Shown here piece after piece: positions 32,161-40,905 of a stretch of 64,000 nucleotides of DNA. The stretch's first letter is position 1. Each line of letters opens with the position of its first letter. Under the pieces are notes generated by a model, which was given only the letters and a program-made list of their open reading frames with translations, did not search any database and was not told the origin of the DNA. The position numbers were made by a program, and so were the translations under genes. This DNA comes from DASXRA01 sp036502575 (lineage in GTDB: Bacteria > Actinomycetota > Actinomycetes > Mycobacteriales > Jatrophihabitantaceae): assembly GCA_036502575.1 (NCBI GenBank), contig DASXYL010000009.1, forward strand, positions 34,520-98,519, in the 5' to 3' direction.

Positions 32161-32993
32161 GTCGGCGGGTCGACGTAGAGGTCGTAGACGGGTTCGGCGC
32201 TGCCGCCGTACTTGGCGAGATCGGTGATTCCGGCCGCGGCGAGCACGTCGACATCCAGGTAGCTGTGGCCGGTGTTCTCGCGCGCCGGGCTGGTGATGAC
32301 CAGGGCGGCGGCGTCGCCCACGATGTCGGGTGACCGCGCCGCCGCCATCGACGAGTCGCCGCCGAGCAGGTTCGCCACCGCCGCCGTCGCGATCAGCGTC
32401 TGCGGCCACAGCGTGTTGGCGGCGACGCCCGCGTCGGCGTACTCGGCGGCCCAGCCGAGCGTCAGCAGGGTCATCCCGTACTTGGCCAGCGTGTACGGGG
32501 GATACGCGCCGAGCCACTTCGGGTCGAGGTTGATCGGCGGAGACAGCGACAGGATGTGCGGGTTCGGCGACTTGCGCAGGTGCGGCAACGACGCTCGGGT
32601 GAGCAGGAATGTTCCGCGCAGCTGGATCTGCTGCATCAGGTCGAAGCGCTTGACCGACAGGTCCTCGGTGCCCTGAACCCCGAGGGCGCTGGCGTTGTTG
32701 ACGCAGACGTCGATGCCACCGAACCGCTCGACGGCCTGCCGTACCGCGTCGTCGACGGATGCCTCGCTGCGCACGTCGCCCACCACAGCCAGGGCCTGAC
32801 CACCGGCCGCCTCGATCTCCGCCGCCGCGGTGTGGATCGTGCCGGGCAGCCGCGGATCGGGCTGATCGGTCTTGGCGAGCAGGACGACGTTCGCGCCGAG
32901 GCGGCCGGCCGCGATCCCGATCGCGAGGCCGATGCCCCGACTGCCGCCGGACATGATCATCGTCTGACCGGCGAGATCGAGCTTCCCGCTCAT
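32157..32993 (-). CDS. HSDL2-like short-chain dehydrogenase
   Basis: A 278-residue classical SDR. The cofactor motif is 'MSGGSRGIGLAIG' (TGxxxGIG type) and 'VNNAS' follows in the core. Tyr and Lys are in 'PYTLAKYGM' (YxxxK), and the catalytic Ser is in 'ILSLSPPINLDPKWLG'. The 'SPPINLDPKW', 'AKYGMTLLTLG' and 'NTLWPQTLIATAA' stretches are characteristic of hydroxysteroid-dehydrogenase-like protein 2. It overlaps the aldehyde dehydrogenase upstream by 4 nt, so the two are one transcript from the promoter at 34.5 kb. The substrate is likely a hydroxylated lipid; steroid specificity is inferred only. Confidence 0.82.
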   Translation of the reverse strand: MSGKLDLAGQTMIMSGGSRGIGLAIGIAAGRLGANVVLLAKTDQPDPRLPGTIHTAAAEIEAAGGQALAVVGDVRSEASVDDAVRQAVERFGGIDVCVNNASALGVQGTEDLSVKRFDLMQQIQLRGTFLLTRASLPHLRKSPNPHILSLSPPINLDPKWLGAYPPYTLAKYGMTLLTLGWAAEYADAGVAANTLWPQTLIATAAVANLLGGDSSMAAARSPDIVGDAAALVITSPARENTGHSYLDVDVLAAAGITDLAKYGGSAEPVYDLYVDPPT

Positions 32994-34480
32994 CGCGCCC
33001 GCCCGTGCAGCAGCTTGACGAGCCGCTTCGTGATCGCCATGGCAGCGCGCGAACGGCGGAACGACAGCAACGCCATACCCGGGACGGCGAAGCGCTGCCG
33101 GGCGATGGCGTGCGTCCGGGAGAACTCGCGCAGCCCCTCCGCGCCGTGGATGCGCCCGAAGCCCGAGTCGCCGACCCCGCCGAACGGCAGCGCCGGGATC
33201 GCTCCGTACGACAGCACCGAGTTGACCGACGTCATGCCGACGCGCAACTGGCGGGCGATGTCCAGGCCGTGCCTGCGCGAGAAGACCGTCGAGGCCAGGC
33301 CGTACCTGGTGGCGTTGGCGAGTGAGATCGCTTCGGCCACGCTGTCGACCGTACGCACCGTCAGGGTCGGCCCGAACGTCTCTTCCTGCACGGCCGCTGA
33401 CGTCTCGTCGGTGTCGACGAGCACGACCGGCTCGACGTACGGCGGGCGCACCGAGTCTAGGCCACCGACCAACGTCGTTCCGCCGTGTTCGAGCGCGTCG
33501 GCGATGTGCCGGCGGACGACGTCGACCTGGCCCGGCATCGTCATCGGCCCGTATTCCGTACCTGGGCGTACGTTGCGCAGTGACCGCTGCAGGGCAGCCA
33601 GGAACTTGTCGCGGACGTCGCGCGTGACGTAGACGCGCTCGACGCCCACGCAGGTCTGGCCGCTGTTGGCCATGGCGCCCCAGGCGGCGGCGTCCGCGGC
33701 GGCGGTCACGTCGGCGTCCGGGGCGACGATGAAGGCGTCCTTGCCGCCGAGCTCCAGCACCACCGGGGTGAGCGTCTCGGCGCAGGCGGCCATGATCTTC
33801 TTGCCGGTGGCGGTGGATCCGGTGAAGGCGATCTTGTTGACGCCCGCCCGGCACAGGGCGGCGCCCGTCTCGCCGAATCCGGTGACCACGCTCAGCACGC
33901 CGGGACGCACGTCCGGGTTGGCGTGCCCGAACGCGTCAGCGAAGAAGACGCCGATCGCGGGAGTGTGCTCGCTCGGCTTGAAGACGACCGTGTCGCCGGC
34001 GGCCAGCGCGTATCCGGCCGAGCCCGCCGGCGTGTAGATCGGGTAGTTCCACGGACCGATCACGCCGACGACGCCGAGCGGGCGCTGCTCGACGACGGCC
34101 TGGTGGTTGGACATCAGGAGCCCCGGGCCGACGCGGCGCCGGCCCAGCACCTTGCTCGCGTGCTTGGCCGCCCAGGCGATGTGTTCGAGCACCAGGGCGA
34201 GTTCGAGGTAGGCGTCCTCGTGCGGCTTGCCGTTCTCGGTATGGATCAACTCGACCAGCTCGTCGGCGTGACCGTGCAGGTACGTGCGCCACCGCAGCAG
34301 GTAGGTCGCGCGCTGACCGAAGCTCAGTCCGGCCCACCACGGCGCCGCCTCCCGAGCTTGATCGACCGCGGCCTGCACCGCCTCGGCGCCATGCACCGGC
34401 AGGATCGCGATCACCGCGCCGGTAGCGGGATTCACCGAGTGGAGTGGGTCGGACACCATGGGCGGCGCGGTCTGGGTCAT
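32990..34480 (-). CDS. NAD(P)-dependent aldehyde dehydrogenase
   Basis: A 496-residue ALDH. 'GPWNYPIYTPAG' carries the oxyanion Asn, 'FTGSTATGKKIM' binds the cofactor, 'LELGGKDAFIV' has the general-base Glu and 'ANSGQTCVGVERVYV' the catalytic Cys. The overall pattern resembles succinate-semialdehyde or long-chain aldehyde dehydrogenases. ATG 34480 follows GAGGAG. It heads an operon with the HSDL2-like SDR and is divergent from enoyl-CoA hydratase across an 83-bp region with a TTGrC-N5-GTCAA operator. It would oxidise an aldehyde arising from lipid or side-chain degradation. Confidence 0.88.
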   Translation of the reverse strand: MTQTAPPMVSDPLHSVNPATGAVIAILPVHGAEAVQAAVDQAREAAPWWAGLSFGQRATYLLRWRTYLHGHADELVELIHTENGKPHEDAYLELALVLEHIAWAAKHASKVLGRRRVGPGLLMSNHQAVVEQRPLGVVGVIGPWNYPIYTPAGSAGYALAAGDTVVFKPSEHTPAIGVFFADAFGHANPDVRPGVLSVVTGFGETGAALCRAGVNKIAFTGSTATGKKIMAACAETLTPVVLELGGKDAFIVAPDADVTAAADAAAWGAMANSGQTCVGVERVYVTRDVRDKFLAALQRSLRNVRPGTEYGPMTMPGQVDVVRRHIADALEHGGTTLVGGLDSVRPPYVEPVVLVDTDETSAAVQEETFGPTLTVRTVDSVAEAISLANATRYGLASTVFSRRHGLDIARQLRVGMTSVNSVLSYGAIPALPFGGVGDSGFGRIHGAEGLREFSRTHAIARQRFAVPGMALLSFRRSRAAMAITKRLVKLLHGRAR

Positions 34481-34507
34481 GTCGATGCTCCTCGCTGTCT
34501 ACGTGCC

Positions 34508-34557
34508 ATCGTCCGCGTTGTTGGCGGCTTGTCAATAACTGGGTGGCGACCTACGCT
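34508..34557. promoter_or_regulatory. Divergent promoters with TetR-type operator (site 1)
   Basis: Operator TTGGCGGCTTGTCAA (34521-34535). Leftward: TTGACA (34535-34530), 16 nt, GACGAT (34513-34508), for the aldehyde dehydrogenase. Rightward: TTGTCA (34529-34534), 17 nt, TACGCT (34552-34557), with the GTG of the enoyl-CoA hydratase 6 nt further, a leaderless arrangement. The operator covers both -35 boxes. Confidence 0.65.
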
Positions 34558-34563
34558 TCGACC

Positions 34564-35406
34564 GTGGACACCTACTCCGACATCACCTACGAGGTGGCCG
34601 ACCGCATCGCGACGATCACGTTGAACCGTCCGCAGGCGCGCAACGGCTACACCATTCGGATGTCGGACGAGCTGGCCGATGCGCTCGACCGGGCGGACCG
34701 CGACGACGACGTCCGGGTGGTGATCCTCACCGGAGCGGGTAAGGACTTCTGCGTCGGCGCCGACCTGTCCGCGGGCGGCTTCGACTTCACCGACCTGGAC
34801 GCCGACACCTGGCAGGAGCCGGCCGGGCGCTGCTCGAAGCGCATCTTCCTGATGAACAAACCGGTGATCGCCGCCGTCCGCGGGGCGGTCGTCGGGGCCG
34901 GCCTGACCGCGATCCTGCCGTGCGACTTCCGGCTGGCGGCCACCGACGCCCGGTTCGGATTCGTGTTCGCGCGGCGTGGCATCTACCCCGAGGGTGCGTC
35001 GACCTGGTTCCTGCCGCGACTGGTCGGTCTCGGCCGGTCCCTGGATTGGATGGTCAGCGGCCGGGTGTTCGACGCGCGCGAGGCGCAGGACGCCGGCCTG
35101 GTGACCCGGCTGTACGAGCCGGACGACGTGCTTCCGTCGGCGTACGAGCTGGCTCGCGAATTGATCGCCACCACGGCGCCCGTGTCGGTCGCGGTGATCC
35201 GGCAGATGCTGTTCCGGCTCAGCCCGCTCGAGTCGCCGATGCCCGTGCACGAGCTCGATTCGCGGCTGATCGCCGGCATCGCCCAGACCCCGGACGCGGT
35301 CGAGGGCGTGCTGTCGTTCCTGCAGCGCCGTCCGCCGGAGTTCACCGGAACGCCGGGCAAGGATCTGCCCGACTGGCTGCCCTGGGTTGACGGTGGTGCC
35401 TCGTAG
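34564..35406 (+). CDS. Enoyl-CoA hydratase/isomerase (crotonase family)
   Basis: A 280-residue crotonase-fold protein. 'LTGAGKDFCVGADLSAG' is the CoA/oxyanion region, and 'AAVRGAVVGAGLTAILPCDFRLAATDARFGFVF' with 'RRGIYPEGASTWFLPRLVG' has the acidic residue at the catalytic position. GTG 34564 is chosen because a consensus promoter places transcription start on this codon; an in-frame GTG at 34541 would lie inside the promoter. It probably acts in beta-oxidation of CoA-activated side chains together with the nearby FadD. It shares the operator region with the aldehyde dehydrogenase. Confidence 0.87.
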   Translation: MDTYSDITYEVADRIATITLNRPQARNGYTIRMSDELADALDRADRDDDVRVVILTGAGKDFCVGADLSAGGFDFTDLDADTWQEPAGRCSKRIFLMNKPVIAAVRGAVVGAGLTAILPCDFRLAATDARFGFVFARRGIYPEGASTWFLPRLVGLGRSLDWMVSGRVFDAREAQDAGLVTRLYEPDDVLPSAYELARELIATTAPVSVAVIRQMLFRLSPLESPMPVHELDSRLIAGIAQTPDAVEGVLSFLQRRPPEFTGTPGKDLPDWLPWVDGGAS

Positions 35407-35415
35407 GATCACGCA

Positions 35416-35970
35416 ATGCTCACCCTGGCCCTCGGCGACGGCGCCGAGCTTCGCGCCCTCGAACCGTGGCAAGCCGACGAGTTCCTCGTTCACATCGAGG
35501 GGATCCGCGAGCACCTCAAACCGTGGATCCCGTTCGCGTCCAGGGTGGTCGACGCCGACACCGCCCGGGACGTTCTGCAGCGGTTCGCCGACTGGCAGGC
35601 GCGGGACGAGGGGCGGTTTTACGGCATCTGGGTTGACGGCGCACTCAGCGGAGGCACGCTGTTCAAGGACTTCAGCGCGGCCAGCGGCGTCTGCGAGATC
35701 GGCGTCTGGCTCTCCCCGGCCGTCGAGGGGCGGGGATTGATCACCAGGACGGTGCGGCACATGATCGACTGGGCGGTACTCACGCGGGGCATGACCCGGG
35801 TCGAGTGGCGGTGCGCTCCGGACAACCAGCGCAGCAGTGCCGTGGCGAAGCGGCTGGGCCTGACCCACGAGGGCACGCTGCGCTCGGACTTCACCGTGAA
35901 CGGCAAGCGGCAGGACAGTGAGGTCTGGGCCGTCCTCGCCGACGAGTGGCGCGCTCAATCGCGATCCTGA
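35416..35970 (+). CDS. GNAT N-acetyltransferase, RimJ/RimL type
   Basis: A 184-residue GNAT protein of the ribosomal-protein-serine/alanine acetyltransferase type. 'CEIGVWLSPAVEGRGLITRTVRHMIDWA' is motif A with the acetyl-CoA-binding loop, 'VEWRCAPDNQRSSAVAKRLGLTHEGTLR' is motif B, and the C-terminus 'DSEVWAVLADEW' is typical of RimL. It begins 9 nt after the enoyl-CoA hydratase and probably shares its transcript. Its role in the island is not evident. The 3' end overlaps the convergent SDR by 16 nt. Confidence 0.82.
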   Translation: MLTLALGDGAELRALEPWQADEFLVHIEGIREHLKPWIPFASRVVDADTARDVLQRFADWQARDEGRFYGIWVDGALSGGTLFKDFSAASGVCEIGVWLSPAVEGRGLITRTVRHMIDWAVLTRGMTRVEWRCAPDNQRSSAVAKRLGLTHEGTLRSDFTVNGKRQDSEVWAVLADEWRAQSRS

Positions 35971-36809
35971 CCCACGCTCGGTGCGCTGGCCGCCGCTCGC
36001 GCCTCGTAGGCCGCTCGTTCCGGACGATTGGCGGCGGAGATCATCACCGTGTCGGCGCCCAGTCGCCGGGCCACCCACTCGCCACCTCGACGTGGCAGTA
36101 GCCGGCCCAGATAGGCGGTGGTGCCCGCCGACTTCGGCACGAACACGTCGAAGCGGGGTCGCTGGACGGTCGCCACGATCGCCGCCGCAACGTCCTCGGG
36201 ACCGATCGTCTGGATGCCCCGCGTGTCCCCGACGCCCGCCGTCAACTCGGTGCGGACGATGCCGGGCATCACGCACGACACATCGACACCTGTCCCCCGC
36301 AGTTCGAGGTGCACGGCCTCCGACAGGCCGACGACGCCGTGCTTGGTGGCGCAGTAGGTCGCGATGCCCGGGGTGCCGACCTTGCCGGCGAGCGACGCGA
36401 CGTTGACGATGTGCCCCTGTCCGCGCGGGCGCATCCGGCGCATCGCCTCGCGGGTGCCGTGGATGACGGCGTGCAGGTTGATCTCGAGCTGCCGGGTGGT
36501 CGTCTCGTCGCTCTCCTCGTCGAGCGGTGCGACCGGCATGATGCCGGCGTTGTTGACGAGCACGTCGAGCGGGCCGAGCCGACCTTCCACGGAATCCAGG
36601 AAGGCTGTGTATCCGGGTCGGTCGGTGACGTCGAGACGCAGGGCGACGCCATCACGCAGATCTGCGGCCACCTTGTCGGCGGCGGCGAGGTCCAGGTCGC
36701 CGATCGCGACCCGCGCGCCGGCGGCGGAGAGCGCACGAGCTGTGGCCGCGCCGATGCCTCGGGCGCCGCCGGTGACGGCGACGACCAGCCCGTCGATCGA
36801 TCGTTTCAT
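35955..36809 (-). CDS. Short-chain dehydrogenase/reductase
   Basis: A 284-residue classical SDR. 'VTGGARGIGAATARAL' is the cofactor motif with Asp in 'IGDLDLAAA' (NAD preference), 'NNAG' is in the core, the catalytic Ser is in 'VNVASLAG' and Tyr-Lys in 'YCATKHG'. ATG 36809 follows GGAGG; a longer frame upstream runs over the operators and is rejected. It is divergent from the EthR-like tetR gene. Members of this type oxidise or reduce hydroxyl groups on hydrophobic substrates; the exact one is unknown. Confidence 0.87.
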   Translation of the reverse strand: MKRSIDGLVVAVTGGARGIGAATARALSAAGARVAIGDLDLAAADKVAADLRDGVALRLDVTDRPGYTAFLDSVEGRLGPLDVLVNNAGIMPVAPLDEESDETTTRQLEINLHAVIHGTREAMRRMRPRGQGHIVNVASLAGKVGTPGIATYCATKHGVVGLSEAVHLELRGTGVDVSCVMPGIVRTELTAGVGDTRGIQTIGPEDVAAAIVATVQRPRFDVFVPKSAGTTAYLGRLLPRRGGEWVARRLGADTVMISAANRPERAAYEARAAASAPSVGQDRD

Positions 36810-36838
36810 CTCGCACCTCCGAAGGGGTGGCCCAGGAC

Positions 36839-36875
36839 TTGACACAGTGTCAATAATTAGTTGGCAGTTAGTCAA
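36839..36875. promoter_or_regulatory. Tandem TetR-type operators (sites 2 and 3)
   Basis: TTGACACAGTGTCAA (36839-36853, perfect palindrome around one base) and TTGGCAGTTAGTCAA (36861-36875), centres 22 bp apart, two helical turns. They lie between the divergent SDR and tetR starts. Two operators with this spacing fit cooperative binding, as for EthR. Confidence 0.75.
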
Positions 36876-36897
36876 CACCCGATCCGGGAGGACGGCA

Positions 36898-37506
36898 ATG
36901 ACGGCGGCAGTCGGCACCAAGGGCGATCGGCAGCGCCGGGCGATCGTCGACGCGGTGCGCCAGCTGCTGACCGAAGTGCCGCTCGCCGAGCTGTCCGTCG
37001 GACGCATCACCGAGGCGGCGTACATCACCCGGTCCGGCTTCTACTTCTACTTCGACAGCAAGTACGAGGCGCTGGCCGTGGCGCTCGACGACGTCTGGGA
37101 CGAGCTCGAGACGAGCACGCACCGATTCGAACCGCGCGCCGCCGACGAGTCACCGGTGCACTACTCGCGGCGCATGCTGGCCGTCGCGGTCGACGTGTGG
37201 CACCACAACGCCCCGCTGATCAACGCGCTCATGCTGGCCCGCGAGACCGATCCTCGACTTCGCCAGATGTGGGACGACTGGATGGATCTGCTCGTCGAGA
37301 ACCTCAGCGTCATCACATCCCGCGAGCGGCAGGCCGGCAACGCGAAGCCCGCCCACGACGACACCCGCGAGCTCGTCCGCCGACTGGTGGGCATGTCGGT
37401 GTGGGCCCTGCATGAGGACGACCTACGCGCGGGCGCCGACCGGCACCACACGGTCGAAGTCCTCGATGCCATCTGGCTGGCCGCGGCCTGGGGCGTAACA
37501 CCATGA
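36898..37506 (+). CDS. EthR-like TetR-family regulator
   Basis: A 202-residue TetR protein. The DNA-binding domain ('RAIVDAVRQLLTEVPLAELSVGRITEAAYITRSGFYFYFDSKYEAL') closely follows the EthR pattern, including the FYFYFxSK recognition-helix end. ATG 36898 follows GGGAGG. The stop overlaps the ATG of a Baeyer-Villiger-type monooxygenase (ATGA); in mycobacteria EthR controls the monooxygenase gene ethA, so the pairing supports the assignment. It is the best candidate for binding the TTGrC-N5-GTCAA sites, two of which lie just upstream, with further copies at 34.5 and 42.7 kb. The effector may be a ketone or ester intermediate (inference). Confidence 0.82.
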   Translation: MTAAVGTKGDRQRRAIVDAVRQLLTEVPLAELSVGRITEAAYITRSGFYFYFDSKYEALAVALDDVWDELETSTHRFEPRAADESPVHYSRRMLAVAVDVWHHNAPLINALMLARETDPRLRQMWDDWMDLLVENLSVITSRERQAGNAKPAHDDTRELVRRLVGMSVWALHEDDLRAGADRHHTVEVLDAIWLAAAWGVTP

Positions 37507-39002
37507 CGCCCTTCCAGTCCGTCGTCATCATCGGAGCCGGCTTCGGCGGGCTGGCCATGGCCTTGGAACTCAAACGGCACGGGCACGACAACTTCACGAT
37601 CCTGGAGAAGGCCGCCGACATCGGCGGGGTCTGGCGCGAGAACACCTACCCCGGCGCCGGCTGCGACATCCCGTCGCCGTACTACTCGTTCTCGTTCGCG
37701 CCGAATCCGACGTGGCCGATGCGCTTCTCGCTGCAGGCTGACATCCACGACTACATGAAGCGCGTCATCGCGTCCTACGACCTCGAATCGCACATCCGGT
37801 TCGAAACCGAGGTCACGGCATGCCGGTTCGACGACGGCTGGCACGTCGAGACGGCGTCCGGCGAGACGTTCCGCGCTGATGTCCTCGTGCCGGCGATGGG
37901 GCAGCTGTCCCGACCGGCGCTGCCGAGCATCCCGGGGCGAAAGACCTTTGCCGGCCCGGCGTTCCACTCGGCGAGTTGGCGCCACGACGTCGACCTGCGC
38001 GGCAAGCGGGTTGCGGTGATCGGCACGGGGGCGAGCGCCATCCAGTTCGTCCCCCGGATCCAGCCGATCGTCGGTGCGCTGACAGTCTTCCAGCGCACCG
38101 CGCCGTACGTCGCTCCCAAGCCCGATCGTCGGTACCACCCGGCGCATCACTGGCTGTTCCGGCACTTTCCCCCGGCACGGCTGGCCGAGCGCGGGGCCTG
38201 GTGGCTGCTGTGCGAGGTCTCGACGATGGCGATTGTCGGCAACAAGACAATCAGCCGAGTGATCACCTGGGTGACCCGGATGCACCTGCGGCGCAAGGTG
38301 CGCGATCCGCAGCTGCGGGCGAAGCTCACTCCGGACTACCCCGTCGGCTGCAAACGCGTGCTGTTCGCCAACGACTACTACCCCGCGTTGACCCAGCCGA
38401 ACGTGCACGTCGAGACGACGCCGATCGAGTCGATCACGCCGGACGGCGTCCGCACCGCCGACGGCGTCGACCATCCGGCCGATGTCGTCGTCTACGCCAC
38501 CGGGTTCGCCACGACGGAGTTGCTCGCGCCGGTGAAGATCACCGGGCTCGACGGCAAGCACCTGCAAGACGTCTGGGCGCAAGGGGCTCGCGCCTATCTC
38601 GGCCTGGCGGTGCCGGGCTTCCCGAACCTGTTCCTGATGTACGGCCCGAACACCAACCTCGGCGCCGGCTCGATCATCTACATGCTCGAGCGCCAAGCTC
38701 GCTACATCCGCCAACTCGTGTCGCACGGTGGCCGGCTCGACGTCCGGGCCGACGTCGAGCAGCGCTACGACGACGAGGTGCAGAGCCGGCTGGCCGACAC
38801 CGCGTGGGCCGGGTGCGCGAGTTGGTACCGCCAGGACAACGGCCGGATCTCGGCGAACTGGCCGGGCCTCGTGTCCGAGTACAGCCGCCGCACCCGCCGG
38901 GTGAACTTCGCCGACTATCAGACGACAATCCCCGATCGGGCAACCGTGGGCGCTGCTACGACGCCGAGAGTTGCCCGAGCGGAGAAAGAAGGCCGGCCGT
39001 GA
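37503..39002 (+). CDS. FAD/NADPH monooxygenase, Baeyer-Villiger type
   Basis: A 499-residue flavoprotein. The N-terminal FAD motif is 'IIGAGFGGLAMALEL' and the second Rossmann motif (NADPH) 'VIGTGASAIQF'. The Baeyer-Villiger fingerprint FxGxxxHxxxW is at 149-159 (FAGPAFHSASW). Such enzymes insert oxygen next to a ketone, giving esters or lactones; several act on steroids and terpenoids. It is coupled by 4-nt overlaps to the EthR-like regulator and to a FadD. The last about 20 residues ('IPDRATVGAATTPRVAR') are encoded by a family II palindrome and are unlikely to be functional. Confidence 0.88.
   Translation: MTPFQSVVIIGAGFGGLAMALELKRHGHDNFTILEKAADIGGVWRENTYPGAGCDIPSPYYSFSFAPNPTWPMRFSLQADIHDYMKRVIASYDLESHIRFETEVTACRFDDGWHVETASGETFRADVLVPAMGQLSRPALPSIPGRKTFAGPAFHSASWRHDVDLRGKRVAVIGTGASAIQFVPRIQPIVGALTVFQRTAPYVAPKPDRRYHPAHHWLFRHFPPARLAERGAWWLLCEVSTMAIVGNKTISRVITWVTRMHLRRKVRDPQLRAKLTPDYPVGCKRVLFANDYYPALTQPNVHVETTPIESITPDGVRTADGVDHPADVVVYATGFATTELLAPVKITGLDGKHLQDVWAQGARAYLGLAVPGFPNLFLMYGPNTNLGAGSIIYMLERQARYIRQLVSHGGRLDVRADVEQRYDDEVQSRLADTAWAGCASWYRQDNGRISANWPGLVSEYSRRTRRVNFADYQTTIPDRATVGAATTPRVARAEKEGRP
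38932..38982. repeat. Family II palindrome inside the monooxygenase 3' end
   Basis: CCGATCGGGCAAC ... GTTGCCCGAGCGG around a GC-rich centre with CTACGACGCC. It is a diverged copy of the palindromes at 55362-55417 and 57076-57128, here translated as part of the upstream protein. Confidence 0.7.
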
Positions 39003-40768
39003 CCCCACCCACCACCATGTGTGAGGCGTTCCAGCAGACCGCCGCCCAGCATCCGGACGAGATCGCGCTGCGCACTAACGGCGACGCGGTCACGGTCACC
39101 TGGCGGCAGTACGCCGACCGGGTACGTGCCATAGCGGCCGGGCTGGCGAAGCTCGGCGTCCGGCCCGGCGACACGGTCGCGATCATGATGACCAATCGGC
39201 CCGAGTTCCATCTCGTGGACGTCGCCGCAATGCATCTGGGCGCCACGTGCTTCTCGATCTACAACACGCTGCCGGCCGAGGCGATCAACTACCTGCTGAC
39301 CAACTCGGGCAGCCAGGTGATCGCTGTCGAGCAACAGTTCGCAGCGAAGGTGCTGGCCGCCGCCGACGGCACGGCCCTCGAGCAGGTGATCTGCGTCGAC
39401 GCCGAGCTCGACAACACCATGCCGCTGCACACCCTGGAAGCGTCCGGCGATGCCGACTTCGACTTCGACGCGTCCTGGCAAGCCGTCGCGCCCGAAGACG
39501 TGCTGACACTGATCTATACGTCGGGTACCACCGGCAACCCCAAGGGTGTCGAGTTGACGCACCACAACATGCTGGCCGAGCTGTACGCCGGCAACGAGAT
39601 CCTGCAGGTCGGCGCGCAGGACCGCATCGTTACCTACCTTCCCCACGCACACGCCGCGGATCGGTGGGGCTCGCACTACGCCTCAGTTGCCTTCGGTATA
39701 CAGCTTACCTGTGTACCTGATCATCGCACCGTCCTGGCCGCACTCACCGAGGCGCGGCCCACAGTGTTCGGCGCCGTCCCGCAGATCTGGTACAAGATCC
39801 AAACCGGCATCGAGATGCGCATCGCCGAGGAGAGGAGTCCGGTCAAGCGGCGACTCGCGAACTGGGCGATCGCCGCCGGACGCCGGGTCAGCAAGCACGA
39901 ACTCGTCGGCGAGGCGGCACCCCTGACCGCCGCGATCCAGCACAAGGTCGCCGATCGGCTGGTGCTGTCGAAGCTGCGCCACGCACTCGGTCTGGATCAG
40001 GTGCGGGCGGCCATCACCGGCGCGGCGCCCATCGCGCCCGACGCTCTGGAGTTCATGACCGCGATCGGCGTCCCGGTGTGTGAGTGCTGGGGGATGTCCG
40101 AGCTCACTGCCATGGCCACGCTCAACCGGCCGGGAGCCATACGCATAGGTACGGTGGGTACCGCGATGACCGGCGTCGAGCTCAAGCTGGCCGACGACGG
40201 CGAGTTGCTCGCCCGCGGCGACATCGTGATGAAGGGCTACCGCAACGAGCCGGAGAAGACGGCCGAAGCGGTCGATGCCGACGGATGGATGCACTCCGGC
40301 GACATCGCCACCATCGACGACGACGGGTACGTGCGCATCGTCGACCGCAAGAAGGAACTGATCATCAACGCGGCCGGCAAGAACATGTCGCCCGCCAACA
40401 TCGAGATGGCCGTGCACTCCGCCAGCACCCTCATCGGCAACGTGGTGGCGATCGGCGACAACCGGCCGTTCAACATCGCCCTCATCGTGCTCGAACCGGA
40501 CGCCACCGCGAGCTATGCCAAGCAGCGCGGGCTGCCCGACGGGTCGCCCGCCGCACTTGCCGACGACCCGGCCCTGCGCTCCGAGATCGAGGTCGCCGTG
40601 AAACACGCGAACGAACGCCTCTCGCGGGTCGAGCAGATCAAGAAGTTCGCGATCCTGCCCGACGTCTGGGAGCCGGGCAGCGACGTGCTGACCCCGACCA
40701 TGAAGCTCAAACGCCGCCCGATCGCCGAGAGGTACGCCGCCGAGATCGAGGCCCTGTACGCCCGATAG
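38999..40768 (+). CDS. Long-chain fatty-acid/steroid CoA ligase (FadD15-like)
   Basis: A 589-residue AMP-forming CoA ligase. The P-loop is 'LIYTSGTTGNPKG' (171-183), 'CECWGMSELTAMATLN' is the A5 motif, 'GWMHSGDIATIDDDGYVRIVDRKKELI' is the A7/A8 hinge, and the C-terminal lysine motif is in 'PTMKLKRRPI'. This long-insert type matches FadD15-like enzymes. GTG 38999 overlaps the monooxygenase stop (GTGA) and follows GAAGG. It would activate an acid produced by the upstream oxidation steps. It is a full enzyme, unlike the degenerate homologue next to mceG. Confidence 0.9.
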   Translation: MTPPTTMCEAFQQTAAQHPDEIALRTNGDAVTVTWRQYADRVRAIAAGLAKLGVRPGDTVAIMMTNRPEFHLVDVAAMHLGATCFSIYNTLPAEAINYLLTNSGSQVIAVEQQFAAKVLAAADGTALEQVICVDAELDNTMPLHTLEASGDADFDFDASWQAVAPEDVLTLIYTSGTTGNPKGVELTHHNMLAELYAGNEILQVGAQDRIVTYLPHAHAADRWGSHYASVAFGIQLTCVPDHRTVLAALTEARPTVFGAVPQIWYKIQTGIEMRIAEERSPVKRRLANWAIAAGRRVSKHELVGEAAPLTAAIQHKVADRLVLSKLRHALGLDQVRAAITGAAPIAPDALEFMTAIGVPVCECWGMSELTAMATLNRPGAIRIGTVGTAMTGVELKLADDGELLARGDIVMKGYRNEPEKTAEAVDADGWMHSGDIATIDDDGYVRIVDRKKELIINAAGKNMSPANIEMAVHSASTLIGNVVAIGDNRPFNIALIVLEPDATASYAKQRGLPDGSPAALADDPALRSEIEVAVKHANERLSRVEQIKKFAILPDVWEPGSDVLTPTMKLKRRPIAERYAAEIEALYAR

Positions 40769-40784
40769 CACCCGCGCGTGACGT

Positions 40785-40856
40785 TGATCTGGCGGCTTGG
40801 CCCACGCGCCGACCAGATCAGGCGCCGCGGAATGGTCAGCAGGTGGGCCAAGCGCC
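40785..40856. repeat. Compound hairpin after the FadD gene
   Basis: Two overlapping stems are possible. TGATCTGG (40785-40792) can pair with CCAGATCA (40813-40820); alternatively GCTTGGCCCAC can pair with GTGGGCCAAGC (up to 40853) across a 37-nt loop. The left arms overlap, so the folds exclude each other. It is probably a terminator between FadD and the DUF559 gene. Confidence 0.55.
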
Positions 40857-40857
40857 C

Positions 40858-40866
40858 TGTGGACAA
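40858..40866 (-). other. TTGTCCACA box before the second DUF559 gene
   Basis: TGTGGACAA on the plus strand is TTGTCCACA on the minus strand, a DnaA-box-like 9-mer 40 nt before the DUF559 start, as seen for the other DUF559 gene. Confidence 0.4.
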
Positions 40867-40905
40867 CGCCGACGCGCGACCCCGCAGGTCGGCAACGATT
40901 GCCCC

